64,000 nucleotides of DNA, from assembly GCA_022605405.1 (NCBI GenBank), contig JABYQQ010000032.1, positions 77,001 to 141,000 on the forward strand, read 5' to 3'. This document shows, piece after piece, positions 1 through 9,602 of the stretch. The translations under genes were made by a program, and so were the position numbers. Below the pieces are notes generated by a model, which saw only the letters and a program-made list of their open reading frames with translations, had not been told where the DNA came from and did no database searches. Numbering within the stretch: position 1 is the stretch's first letter; each line of letters starts with the position of its first letter. This DNA comes from Earliella scabrosa (lineage: Eukaryota > Basidiomycota > Agaricomycetes > Polyporales > Polyporaceae).

Positions 1-48
1 ATACCCGTCCTCTCTCCTCCTCGCAGCTCTCTTGTAGATTCCCGTCGG

Positions 49-3000
49 ATGCATGGTCCTCGTGGCGTTGGCGAGCGCCGTTCAACCCCACGCAAGACCG
101 TCACCTTCGATGAGAAGTGCGACGTTCTCGAGTTCGAGGTCAGCGACGATGGCCTTGCCGATGTCTCCTACGACGAGAATGGCTATGGCTATGGCTATAG
201 CTATGAGGATGAAGGAGAAGCAGTCATGGAGGTTGATGAGAGCTATGACAGTCTGGACCAGGTGGGCAACGACAGTCTGACTGGCATGGTTGAGTCGATG
301 CTCGAAGCAACTCGTCCCCACACTCCCCCACGTCGTGAAGACGAAGAAGATGCAGAACTTCTACCTCCGTCCCCATCCCCGGCGAAACCCCACCCCCAAT
401 CCTCTCCCGAACAGCCACTCGAAGGTTCGTCGTTCAATTCCCCTCGTGAGTCCACTTTTTTCCCACTGGCGATAGTCGTCTCTCGGCTGTCTGCTTTGGC
501 ACCATCCATAGTGCTGAACCCGTATCTTAGATGCTCCTCCGGACCAATTCTCACAGCCTCAAATCAAGGACGAAGACGCTCCCTTTGAGGAGTCCTTCAG
601 GTCAAATCGTTCGAACGATTCACTCGACCCCTCCAACCTGTCCATAGGCCATTCCGAAGTATCTCTCAGCAACCTCGACAGTCACTCGCTGCTCGTGGAT
701 GCCGGTTTCGAAAGCGAATTGCCTACATCCGCTTCATTCCAACCAGTCGCAGGCTCATCGCCTCGAGTACGTTCCCGCTCTGGCACTCCGCTCGAACGGT
801 CCTTCGACCGTTCGTTCGACCGTTCGTTCGAAGCACGTTCAACGCCCTCTCTCACGCCCTCACGGTTCAACTCGCCGCGCTCTGGCTCCGGCTCGCCATT
901 CCAGAAGCAGTTATTCAAGCCCGCCAGCACGTCGAGCTTGGGCAGCTACAGGAACGGCCGCCAGCCCGTCACTCGGGAGGAGATTCGCGAGCGTATGCGC
1001 CGACGGAGCGAGGAGTCCCTTGCTGCCAGTCGATCTGCGAGTGGGAGCCCAGCCCCTCTACCCGCAGTGAAGCAGGAAGTGCAGGCCGAGGTCGCTCCCG
1101 AGGAGAATATGGAAGAGGGGGGAGCTGAGGAAACAGACGCAGCGAACACTTCGCGCCTAACCGAACCAGCCTCCGATGCGCCTGCCCCTGTTTTGCCCCT
1201 AATGACCCGCCACAACCCAACCCACGACGGCGTGATGTCCATCGACCCCGAACCCCAACCTATAGACCCTCCACGTCCTATGCTGGCTGAGCGTGCCCAT
1301 AGCATAGACGGTCCTCATGCCTTCATGGACGCGAAGCATGCCTTTGCCGGGCTAGAGCTGGACTTCGAGCACGGCTTCGGACTGGGCGAAGAGGGCATGA
1401 GCATGAGTGCCGGCCTCATGAGTGCGCGCCCAAAGTCCAGCAGCATGCACCTCGGCGACGTGAGCGCGCTCGACAAGCTCATGGAGGATATGGCGCAGGG
1501 TGCGGGGGTCGAAGTCCCCGCCAATCTATCCATTGTGTCCGAGGGCCAATCGTACGGCAGTCTCCGCGTCGAGGCGGTCACCGATGGCGTGAAGGCGTCG
1601 ACCTTCTCCTTGCCCGCTATCGAGCACAATGACGACGGTATGGGCATCGACCTTGATATGCAATCGTCCGCGCTCGGTCACGGTCACGACGCACCGATCT
1701 CGGTTCCGACACGGGAATTGCAGCAGGCGGCCTCGACTCCGCCCCCGCCTCCACCTCCCGCCAAAGACGCGATCCGCGCGCGCGAAGAGCTCATCAAGGC
1801 GAAGAAGCGGGAAGCGCGCATGCGCGACGAGGACATATTCGACAGCGACTCGCCCGGTCCAGCTGCTGTCGTGGTCAGCCCGCGTGTTGAGCAACCAGCG
1901 CGCAGGCGAAGCATGAGCACGAACGATGTCGCCGGCGACGTAGCTCCGCGTCCCTCTACTGCTGCGCACAGACGCGCTGCGAGTGCGCGGGATGACAACT
2001 TGTTGGACATCACTGCGCTGAGGGGTGAGGATGCGCCGCTGGCTGATACGATCAACCGCGAACTCAAGAAGCGGGAGAACATGAAGCGCAGCGTGAGTAT
2101 GTTCAATTGCGCTGTCATATTTGCTGACCATGTGTTGCAGAAATACCTGGTGCGTGAGCATACAGAGACCATCTACGCGTCATCCGATAGGCACGGAGAT
2201 GCTGGTGAGGAAGACACTGGCCGAGCATGGCGTGCAATTCGGAGGCCCTCCGACATGGTGAGCGATTCGTGAAATAATCTCCAGGCCATGTGTTCAATGT
2301 TTGCAGAACGAGTACGCTAAGCAACTTCGCGAGTTGCGTGAGGCACAGAAGTCTGGCAAGACTCATGGCAAGGTTTTCGTCAGAGGTATATTCACTCTCC
2401 ATTGACTCGTAAGAGCCTATGGCTCACAGCATTATAATGCAACATCTTGTAGTTGTCGGCTTACGAGGATTGAACGTCCCAGTGCCGGAGCAGTCCACCA
2501 AGGTCACCTGTACTCTCAACAATGGCATTCACTTCGTGACTACGCCAGAAGTGGAGTTTGGTCGGGAATGTACCATAGACCAGGAGTTTGAGCTGTATGT
2601 CATCTTCTCCTGCGGAACCTCCGCCACGTTTGCTGACTGGGAGTTCACACAGGATCGAGCATAGCAAACTCGAGTTCACGCTGACGATTAAGGTCCGCAG
2701 GGACCCTCACATTGTCGCGCAGTTCAAAGCAAACCAACCACCCGCTGCCACGCGACCGCCGCCTCAGCCCCTACCACCGCCGGCATCGAAGGGCCACTCG
2801 AAGAGTGGTGGCATGCGCAGCTTCCTTGGACTCGGTTCTCCCAAGAAGTCCAAGACTGCCGCGCGCGCTGCCTCCCCCGCTCCTGTCGTTCCGTCCGCCC
2901 CTCCCTTCACCCTGAAAGAGAATCTCGCTCGGTATCTGAAGCCAGATGGCTCGCTTGGGCGCGCCTTCATCTCCTTCAAGGACATCGCCTCGCACTGCGA

Positions 3001-3780
3001 CACTCGGTTGATGGAGACATCGTTCCCGCTGATTGGGCAGAAGCTCGAGGTGGGCTCAACGGCCAAGGCGCTCCAGATCGGGGAGATCGTGCTTCAAATC
3101 TTCAGGCTCCCGCCTCTGCCCGGCATTCCTCCTGAGCAGCTGCCGCAGAGCTTGGAGGAATGCCACCGAGGCTTGACGCATACACGCTGGCACAAGGCGT
3201 GCTATATGCAGGGGACGCTGACTCAGATGGGCGGCGACTGTTCGGTGAGCGCATAAACGTATCGCTCGCCGCATCTGACAGCTGAGAAATACTATACATG
3301 CAGACCTGGCGGAGACGACATCTGCGTATCGTCGGCAGCAGTCTTGTTGCGTACAATGACGTCACCAAGCGCGCAATCGCAAGCATCGACCTCCGCAAAG
3401 CCACGCTTGTCGTTGACCTCGATGAAGCCAAAGAGGCACGCAGTCCTGGCTCGGTAGCGACAGCAATTAGTTTCGACGATGGGGAGTGCGGCGGGACGAG
3501 CGTGGATCGCGCGTTCAGGCTACACTTTGGTGTCGACGAGATTACCTTTTATGCTGACACTGACCAGGAGAAGGCAGATTGGTACGTCCCCTCCAGTCTG
3601 CTAAGGTGACTGACTGTACTAATATCGTCGGCTCATAGGTTGAACATACTTCGAGCTCTGGTCGGCCGAATTCCACCAAATCCTCTATGGGCAGAGCTGT
3701 TGTTCCAACGACAAGAACAGGCGCGACAAGAGCAAGTACGGCAAGCCCCACAGTCGTCCACACCTGGTCCGTCGCGATAG
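49..3780 (+). CDS. BUD4: BUD4/anillin-like septation protein with C-terminal PH domain
   Basis: Likely a cortical scaffold for septins and the contractile ring, as in the Bud4/Int1/Mid2/anillin family. I join exons 49-445, 531-2092, 2141-2257, 2307-2385, 2453-2594, 2653-3244, 3304-3581 and 3639-3780, which keep one frame and give about 1102 aa. The N-terminal two thirds is disordered and Ser/Pro-rich, with a short FDRSFDRSFE repeat and a poly-Pro run near codon 575. The conserved C-terminal part starts near KVFVRVVGLRGL, continues with LDNG-like and QEFEL motifs, then ENLARYLKPDGSLGRAF, and ends in a PH domain beginning WRRRHLRIVGSSLVAYND (exons from 3304). The reading frame is open upstream of the first ATG to the window edge and a possible acceptor (cttgtag, 31-37) lies just before it, so a 5' exon outside the window is possible. 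The family assignment rests on remembered motif patterns. Confidence 0.85.
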
Positions 3781-4722
3781 ATTATATGATTTCCCTTCTG
3801 TATCACCGTGTCTCCGTTATCGATTCGCCTCCGCATACATTCATTGACACCGTTTCCGTTTCCTTCTATGATCCAAGACTCTTCTAAATCTTTCGTTTCC
3901 TTTGTATGTGTACGCTACTCTATCTCCTTCCCGCTGTTATTATCGCTCGTGTTCTTGCGATTATGATGACGATGACGATCTGCATGAAGTTTCTGACCAG
4001 TATGTACCTATGTACCATGTCCCGGTCCAATGACATGCCCCATGACTTCTCTTATTCTTAGAAGCCATAGAATCGGCGTTCGTAGTGGCCAAAGCTCCCA
4101 CAAGGGGAACAACTCCATGTACTCGACACGTATGTGGATGCCCTGCATTTACTGATCATAGTTTGACTTCGTTCTTCAGACGGATCGCCGTCGAGCAGCC
4201 TCCTCCAGGTCTGTTCGGGTTCGTCAACACACCGGGCCCGCTGCACTCTTTCGCAACACTGCAGCAATGATTCACGTCTGCTTCATGGCACTCTAGCTGA
4301 GAAGTCACTTCTTCAAGCGGCCCGACACTCGTTTCCGGATGCGGCCCTGCGATGCGATAACAGGTATTGCGTTCATGCTGATCACTGTTCGCGCTGGGCT
4401 CGGGTGAGCGCAAGGGGCGCAAACGGCCCACTGTCTCTAGCAATGACATGGCTTCCCTAGAAGCGTCCGCCTCTGTCACCGAGAAAATGCCGCTATATCT
4501 CTCCTTACCATAACCTTCAGTACCCAACCGAGCGTGATGGTAGAGGCCGGGGAAACGCACAGCGAAGAGCTGTTTGCAGCACGAGCGTCACTGAGACCCA
4601 CAAAATTGATTGTTCGACCGGTCCGATGGACTACGTATACATAGACATGATACGCTGATATCTGCAGCTCGGGAAATGATGCGACAGACAAGTATCCGCG
4701 CCGACGTAGGAGAGAAGTACTC
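3781..4722. other. Intergenic region, convergent 3' ends
   Basis: This 0.9-kb stretch lies between the stop of the BUD4-like gene and the stop of a HET-domain gene on the other strand, so it should hold both 3' UTRs. I see no coding exon, tRNA or repeat in it. Confidence 0.6.
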
Positions 4723-7173
4723 TCATGTACGAGCGACGGTTGATAGAGGAATCCGTGGTATGGGTCCCAAACCAACGCCAGGCACTCCCCGTGGCGAGAG
4801 GGAGAGGTAGGATTGAGTCGGCATCGATGATCGGCGTCGCCTCGCCTCGACGTTCGACCTTTCCCGGGGCTGCTTCGGCATGCAAGCCTTCTGCGGCTCA
4901 TCTTCTGAAGAGGTACGGGTCAGCGTGGGGGAGCTAGGAGTCAAGAAGCGGACGGTGCGCTTGAGAGATTCGGATCCGCATCTCTCGGTAACAACATTCC
5001 TTCCATCGGTCGCCCAAGGCTTGTCCTCTGGGGCTGGCTGGTCAAGAAGTGGAACTTCATCATATGACCATATCTTGGGTGGTTGTAAACGGAGACGTTC
5101 GTACACCGGTCCCTTCAGATCAAGCGTGATGACATGCGTCTGGCACATAATCGGGCGGATACGCTCGAACCCCTCCCACTTTCGGAACTCGATCTCCACC
5201 CGTCGTTGCTGGTCACCAAAGACAGTCTTGATCATGAAGTCATCCGCGCGCACCATCGTGAAGTCGACGTGCATCCGTTTGCAATTCGGCACCGTCTGAA
5301 TCGGGCCCTCGATCGCCGGGAGCTGCTCACCCTGGGCGGACGCAGGCGCACTCGTCGCGCTCGGGTTAGCCGACAACGGTGCGACGCGCACGTCCACCCA
5401 GATCTTATGCAGTGGAACGCCATCGGAAGGCGGGATGCGAATACATGTGCACTGGCCGACCCCGACGATGATCGTGAGCTTCTCCTTCCGCAGGGGGTCT
5501 GCAAACGAGACAATTGAGAGGGCTCCCGTCTCAACTTGCTTTTGAGTTAGCTTGAACGGAACGCGCAGCTGGACTCCGATTGAGTCGTCGACGGTCTGGC
5601 GCATTGGGAGCAGCCCGTGACGCTCTCCGAGGCGCACGAGCAGCCAAGTAGGTATCGTGAACGTGAAGAAGTCGCGGGTCGCCATGATCTCGCGGATCGT
5701 GCCGTCCTGACGCAGATGGGAGACCGCCTGCGCTGCGCCCCGGTGATGGACGTAGATTGTATTATGTTCAAACTTCGTGTAATAGACTTGTCCAGACTTT
5801 GCCTTGCCTTTCTTCTTCCGAGGGGCTCCGGGGGTTTCGCTCATAAACTGCCATAGGTTCATCGGCTTGTCGGCCTCTTCGTCGGTTTCGTACTCCACCT
5901 CGTCTTCAATGATGGTCTTTGGGAATACTGCGCCGCGATGGTAGTGCTGGTCTTCCGTGCCGTCGATGAACTCGCCGGCAGCGTATTGTGGACCCGAAGA
6001 AGGATGGTTCGCGCGTCGGAGGAAGAGGACGATGATGTCTCGGTCCGCGTTTTCGCACGCCAGAAGTCCGAGTTGGACGTGCTGCGTCGTCGCTGTCCCC
6101 GTCCGCGCCATCCAGCTCTTCCACGACGCGATTGAGTAGGCGGACAGGGGTATGCTGAATTGGATACCAGAACTGGTGAGCGAGTACTGGGGAACCCAAG
6201 CCTTGAGCCTGAACTTGGTGGCCAATTCCTCCATGCTGACGGACCTGAATCCAGCAGCCGAGGCGAACTCAGACGGCGAGGGTGCGAGCAGGTCTTGCAG
6301 TCTGGCCTGCGTATCGAACGCAGTGGTCCTTGGGTCGTTCGAGCGCTGCTCCATCCCGAACTTGTCATGCTCCATGACCTCGCGCGCCTGCCTGACATCG
6401 CTGTGGAGACGACCCCACGCGAAAATGGTCTGGTCTGGGATGCGTCGGAGAATCTCCTCCTGGAGCCGGATGAAGGCGAGCTCGCCTTCTCCATAAATCG
6501 TAGGGATGTTGATACCGAAGATACCGAGGAGGGAGTAGGCGCGATCCTCAACGCGAGTGGTCTGGCGCCTGGCTGCCCAGGACATCCGCTGAGCCACACT
6601 GACAGTGTCAAGGGAACGCTTGTGGGTGAGAATGTGGCGGTCGATACCAGTGATCTGTTCGACTTCGTGGGCAAGCATATGCTTCGACCCCAACGTATGC
6701 CACGTCTGGGAGAGGAATATCTCGCGAGTGGGTGCGATGAGCTCTTGCAGGGTCCACCCTCGCTTGAACCATCGGCTGTTGCAGAATTGGGAGTCAGGCT
6801 CACGGGGATCGCCCTCATCGCCAACGTCGTAGAGATATGCGTAGCACACATCAGCATCGGCGTACCAGGTGAACATGGAGTTGATGGACTCGGAGAGCTC
6901 GGCGCTGCTGGCCTGGTCTATGCAGCAAGTGTCGATCCACGTCCAGTCGTAGCCAGCGCGCTCGGCAAAAATGCAGCAATCACGGATCTTGTCGCAGACG
7001 AGATCGCGGGGATTCTGGCCGGTACGCTCACATTGCTGAGCGAGCTTTACGAGATCGAGGAAGGAGTTTTCGTGCTCTGGGTCTGCCCATACGTGGGAGA
7101 GGATGGCATACTTGATGCCCTTAGATCCACTGAAGTGATGGAGAGTAGCATCGCGTGTGCGCAGTAGATACAT
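4723..7173 (-). CDS. HET-domain protein 1 (heterokaryon incompatibility family)
   Basis: Single-exon gene of 816 aa counted from the ATG at 7173 (MYLLRTRDATLHHF). The N-terminal 270 residues carry the hallmarks of the HET family: AILSHVW, WIDTCCID, SINSMFTWYADADVCYAYL, RWFKRGWTLQELIAP, RMSWAARRQTTRVEDRAYSL, and GIFGINIPTIYGEG followed by AFIRLQEEI. HET proteins trigger growth arrest or cell death on non-self recognition in ascomycetes; the role of this large basidiomycete expansion is mostly untested. The long C-terminal part (about 540 aa) has no repeat or domain I can name and ends in a basic Arg-rich tail. It belongs to the same subfamily as the gene at 9603-11537. An upstream in-frame GTG exists, but the ATG aligns with the start of the paralogue. 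Confidence 0.93.
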   Translation of the reverse strand: MYLLRTRDATLHHFSGSKGIKYAILSHVWADPEHENSFLDLVKLAQQCERTGQNPRDLVCDKIRDCCIFAERAGYDWTWIDTCCIDQASSAELSESINSMFTWYADADVCYAYLYDVGDEGDPREPDSQFCNSRWFKRGWTLQELIAPTREIFLSQTWHTLGSKHMLAHEVEQITGIDRHILTHKRSLDTVSVAQRMSWAARRQTTRVEDRAYSLLGIFGINIPTIYGEGELAFIRLQEEILRRIPDQTIFAWGRLHSDVRQAREVMEHDKFGMEQRSNDPRTTAFDTQARLQDLLAPSPSEFASAAGFRSVSMEELATKFRLKAWVPQYSLTSSGIQFSIPLSAYSIASWKSWMARTGTATTQHVQLGLLACENADRDIIVLFLRRANHPSSGPQYAAGEFIDGTEDQHYHRGAVFPKTIIEDEVEYETDEEADKPMNLWQFMSETPGAPRKKKGKAKSGQVYYTKFEHNTIYVHHRGAAQAVSHLRQDGTIREIMATRDFFTFTIPTWLLVRLGERHGLLPMRQTVDDSIGVQLRVPFKLTQKQVETGALSIVSFADPLRKEKLTIIVGVGQCTCIRIPPSDGVPLHKIWVDVRVAPLSANPSATSAPASAQGEQLPAIEGPIQTVPNCKRMHVDFTMVRADDFMIKTVFGDQQRRVEIEFRKWEGFERIRPIMCQTHVITLDLKGPVYERLRLQPPKIWSYDEVPLLDQPAPEDKPWATDGRNVVTERCGSESLKRTVRFLTPSSPTLTRTSSEDEPQKACMPKQPRERSNVEARRRRSSMPTQSYLSLSPRGVPGVGLGPIPRIPLSTVART

Positions 7174-7441
7174 GTCCTGCGGCACGCCGGATGAAACTCG
7201 TCATTCAGTAGCTCGAAAGGAATGAAGACCGGACGGCAGACTCACGAACTGGGAAAGGTAGAAGAGAAGAATCTAAGGCATTCACTCGAGAGTAAAGCCA
7301 GCAGTTGAGGGTGTGTGGGATGGAACATTCGGACAACAGCGGGTTTGTGTCTTCCAGTTTTCGGGAAGGACCGTACCTTGAGGCTGGACACAAGGCGTCG
7401 GCGTCGGAGGTATGTGTGTTATTACTGTCTGAGATCACACC

Positions 7442-7565
7442 GGCACTATAGTGTAGTGGTTTATCACTTGGGATTTTGAACGTCGGAGGGCGGTCGATCT
7501 CCCCCTTGGTCGACTGGCCTCCGGTGGATCTTCCCAAAACCCAGGTTCGAACCCTGGTAGTGCCT
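7442..7565 (+). tRNA. tRNA-Gln (UUG) with a 51-nt intron
   Basis: The acceptor stem GGCACTA (7442-7448) pairs perfectly with TAGTGCC (7558-7564). The D arm is GTG...CAC, the anticodon stem TGGGA (7469-7473) pairs with TCCCA (7532-7536), and the T arm is CCAGG-TTCGAAC-CCTGG. The anticodon TTG is at 7476-7478. The intron (about 7480-7530) follows position 37, the canonical site for nuclear tRNA introns. The intron boundary could shift by one base. Confidence 0.92.
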
Positions 7566-7622
7566 AAAGACAAGCTTTTTTATCCGTTCGCAATGGGGTC
7601 AGCTCTCGATCCTACAGTTTCC

Positions 7623-8989
7623 CTACTCTGCTATAATCCCGCCCTTGACCATGTTCCATCCCAGCTGCTCATACGTCCATCCAAGCACTGACCCATCGTC
7701 ACTATAGGTGTGGTACCGTAACAATGAGCGATGCATGCCCGCCTTCGTATGAATTGCGTCGAGGGCCATCATGTTCTCATCTGTCAACGAAACGAGCTGT
7801 GTGTAGAGCACACCGAGGAGTATCAGCCGAGTCAATATCTCATACCCTCACTGACTCACCGTAATGTTTTGCTTGATTCGCTCCGGATTCTCGCTCTTCG
7901 GGATCACGACCGTTCCGCGCTGCACGCCCCAACTGAGAGCAACCTGACCGGGGGTTGTGTCGTGCTCCTGGGCAATCCGCATCACATCGGGATCGTTCAG
8001 GAAAATCGGCTTGCCGTCATATTCCTTCGGCCGACCTACAGCGACGCAAGTGAGCGCTCATGACGATGCACATTCTGACTCTGAGGACGAACCAAGGGGC
8101 GAGTATGCAGTCAGGATGATGCCTTTCTCGTCACAGTAACGTTTGAGCTCAAACGAGGGCAAGCATGGGTGCAGCTCGACCTGGTTCGTCGCGGGAACGA
8201 CGCTCGTCTCCTTCAGCAGCACGTCAAGCAGCTTGATGGAGAAGTTCGACACGCCGATCGAGCGGACCTTGCCCGTCTCGAGCAACTTCTCCATGTCGCG
8301 CCACGTCTCCACATACGTAGGGCTCTGATCGTGCGGGATCGGCTTGTTGTCCTCAGTGTACGCTTGGGGCCAGTGCATGAGATAACAGTCGACATAATCG
8401 ACCTCAAGCTTGTCGAGCGACTCCTGGAGAGAGGCCGCGACGCGGTGGTGGTGGTGATTGGGGAGTTTTGTCGTAAGAAAGATATCCTCACGCGGGACTC
8501 CGGACTCTCGGATCGCCTTGCCGACCTGCGCTTCGTTGGCATATCCGGATGCCTGGAGACAAGTTAGCAGGGTCGTCGGTGCGGCGTATACAGCGAAGAA
8601 ACCCTAACCGTGTCAATGTGCCTGTATCCCATCTGTCGTTACAATGACAAATCAGCAGATGCATAAGCCACTCGTATCATGAGACCAACCTTCAGTGCCG
8701 TCTTACACATCTGCTCAACAACCTCTCCACCTCCTGAGGGGCCTAGCCAGCACCTGTAGTGAACACGGACTCGGTGTCAGATTGGATTGTGCGCTCAGGA
8801 CTACCGTCCATGATCGAGACACAAATCGATCGAATAATACTCTAGTATGGAAGTTGATAGAGCAAGGAAGGGTATTGCGGCATGTCCGCCACCTAGTAAT
8901 AGTCAGAGAGGGAGAGATACCTACCCCATGCCGATAGAGGGTATCTTATAGCCAGTGTTCAACGTGAAGCTTGGGATGTTCGCGGCCAT
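7623..8989 (-). CDS. Aldo/keto reductase
   Basis: NAD(P)H-dependent oxidoreductase of the AKR superfamily, probably cytosolic. It starts MAANIPSFTLNTGYKIPSIGMG (ATG at 8989) and splices through short exons (GCWLGPSGGGEVVEQM; MGYRHIDT; ASGYANEAQVGKAIRESG) into a long exon. The catalytic tetrad can be placed: Asp in HIDT, Tyr in ASGY, Lys in TTKL and His in LMHW. Family signatures GKVRSIGVSNF, NQVELHPCLP and VIPKSENPERIKQN are present. The last exon ends WNMVKGGIIAE at 7623. About six exons give near 320 aa, the usual family length. The splice point near 8050-8095 (after AYSPLG) is uncertain. The substrate cannot be told from sequence. Confidence 0.9.
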
Positions 8990-9602
8990 GTTGAACTGGA
9001 GCAGAGTAAGAGTTGAGCTGAAGTGCGAGAGCCCAAATTTAGCTCGAGGATGGGACACGTACTTATAGTGCCTCAGGACTCTAAAGATGGCCCGCAGGCC
9101 GGAGAGGCCTGAGGGAGGCCAACATCCCCGCCGGTCCGCTGGCACATGACCACCTCCGGGCCGAATCCGCTCGCTGGGCTGAGCCCAGTGAGGGTGTGCG
9201 TTCTCGCGAGCTCCTAACATAGAGTTAGCATATGACCTCGATCGTAGGAGCAGGGAAGTTGTGAGGGCAACCCAGTCGCAACGATCATTGACTGTTAATG
9301 TTGACCGGTGACCACTGAGTGATCCGTGGAACCAGACGCTCAGCTTCACAAGTTGCAAGTTCGATTCTCGCGCTGGCCGACTTTTATGCTCTCTCGACTC
9401 TTTCCTGATTCCTGAAGCTCGGGCTTGCGCGACCAGTAGTAAGCAAGGGAGCCGGAGTCCAGGCAATCGCTTCCATTAAGGATGTAAACGCAGGTCAGTA
9501 TATTGTAACACAGGGTATACTATCGAATGTCAAGTTGTCTTGCTCTACTATCACTCTGTACATTAGCGGGGTCCGTGGCACCAGTCAAATAAGTACACAA
9601 AT
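8990..9602. other. Intergenic region with a tRNA-like sequence
   Basis: Lies between the 5' end of the aldo/keto reductase gene and the 3' end of HET protein 2. It contains a GC-rich partly palindromic patch (about 9090-9200) and a tRNA-like stretch at 9300-9381, listed separately. No coding exon is seen. Confidence 0.5.
9300..9381 (+). other. tRNA-like sequence, degenerate
   Basis: GTTGACC (9300-9306) can pair with GGCCGAC (9375-9381) with one mismatch and one G-T pair. A B-box-like AGTTCGATTCT lies near 9359-9369, CCAC/GTGG (9312-9315/9326-9329) could form a D-like stem, and TTTT follows directly at 9382. The spacing does not fit a canonical cloverleaf (10 nt instead of 7 after the T arm), so it is more likely a tRNA relic or SINE fragment than a working tRNA. 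Confidence 0.3.

Noticed and set aside
2154..2190. An extra 37-nt intron in the BUD4-like gene
   Set aside because: Using it puts a stop at the next junction, whereas reading through keeps the frame to the following exon.
5134..7167. Long plus-strand open frames opposite the HET gene at 4723-7173
   Set aside because: They are shadows of a GC-rich coding strand; the minus frame carries all the HET motifs.
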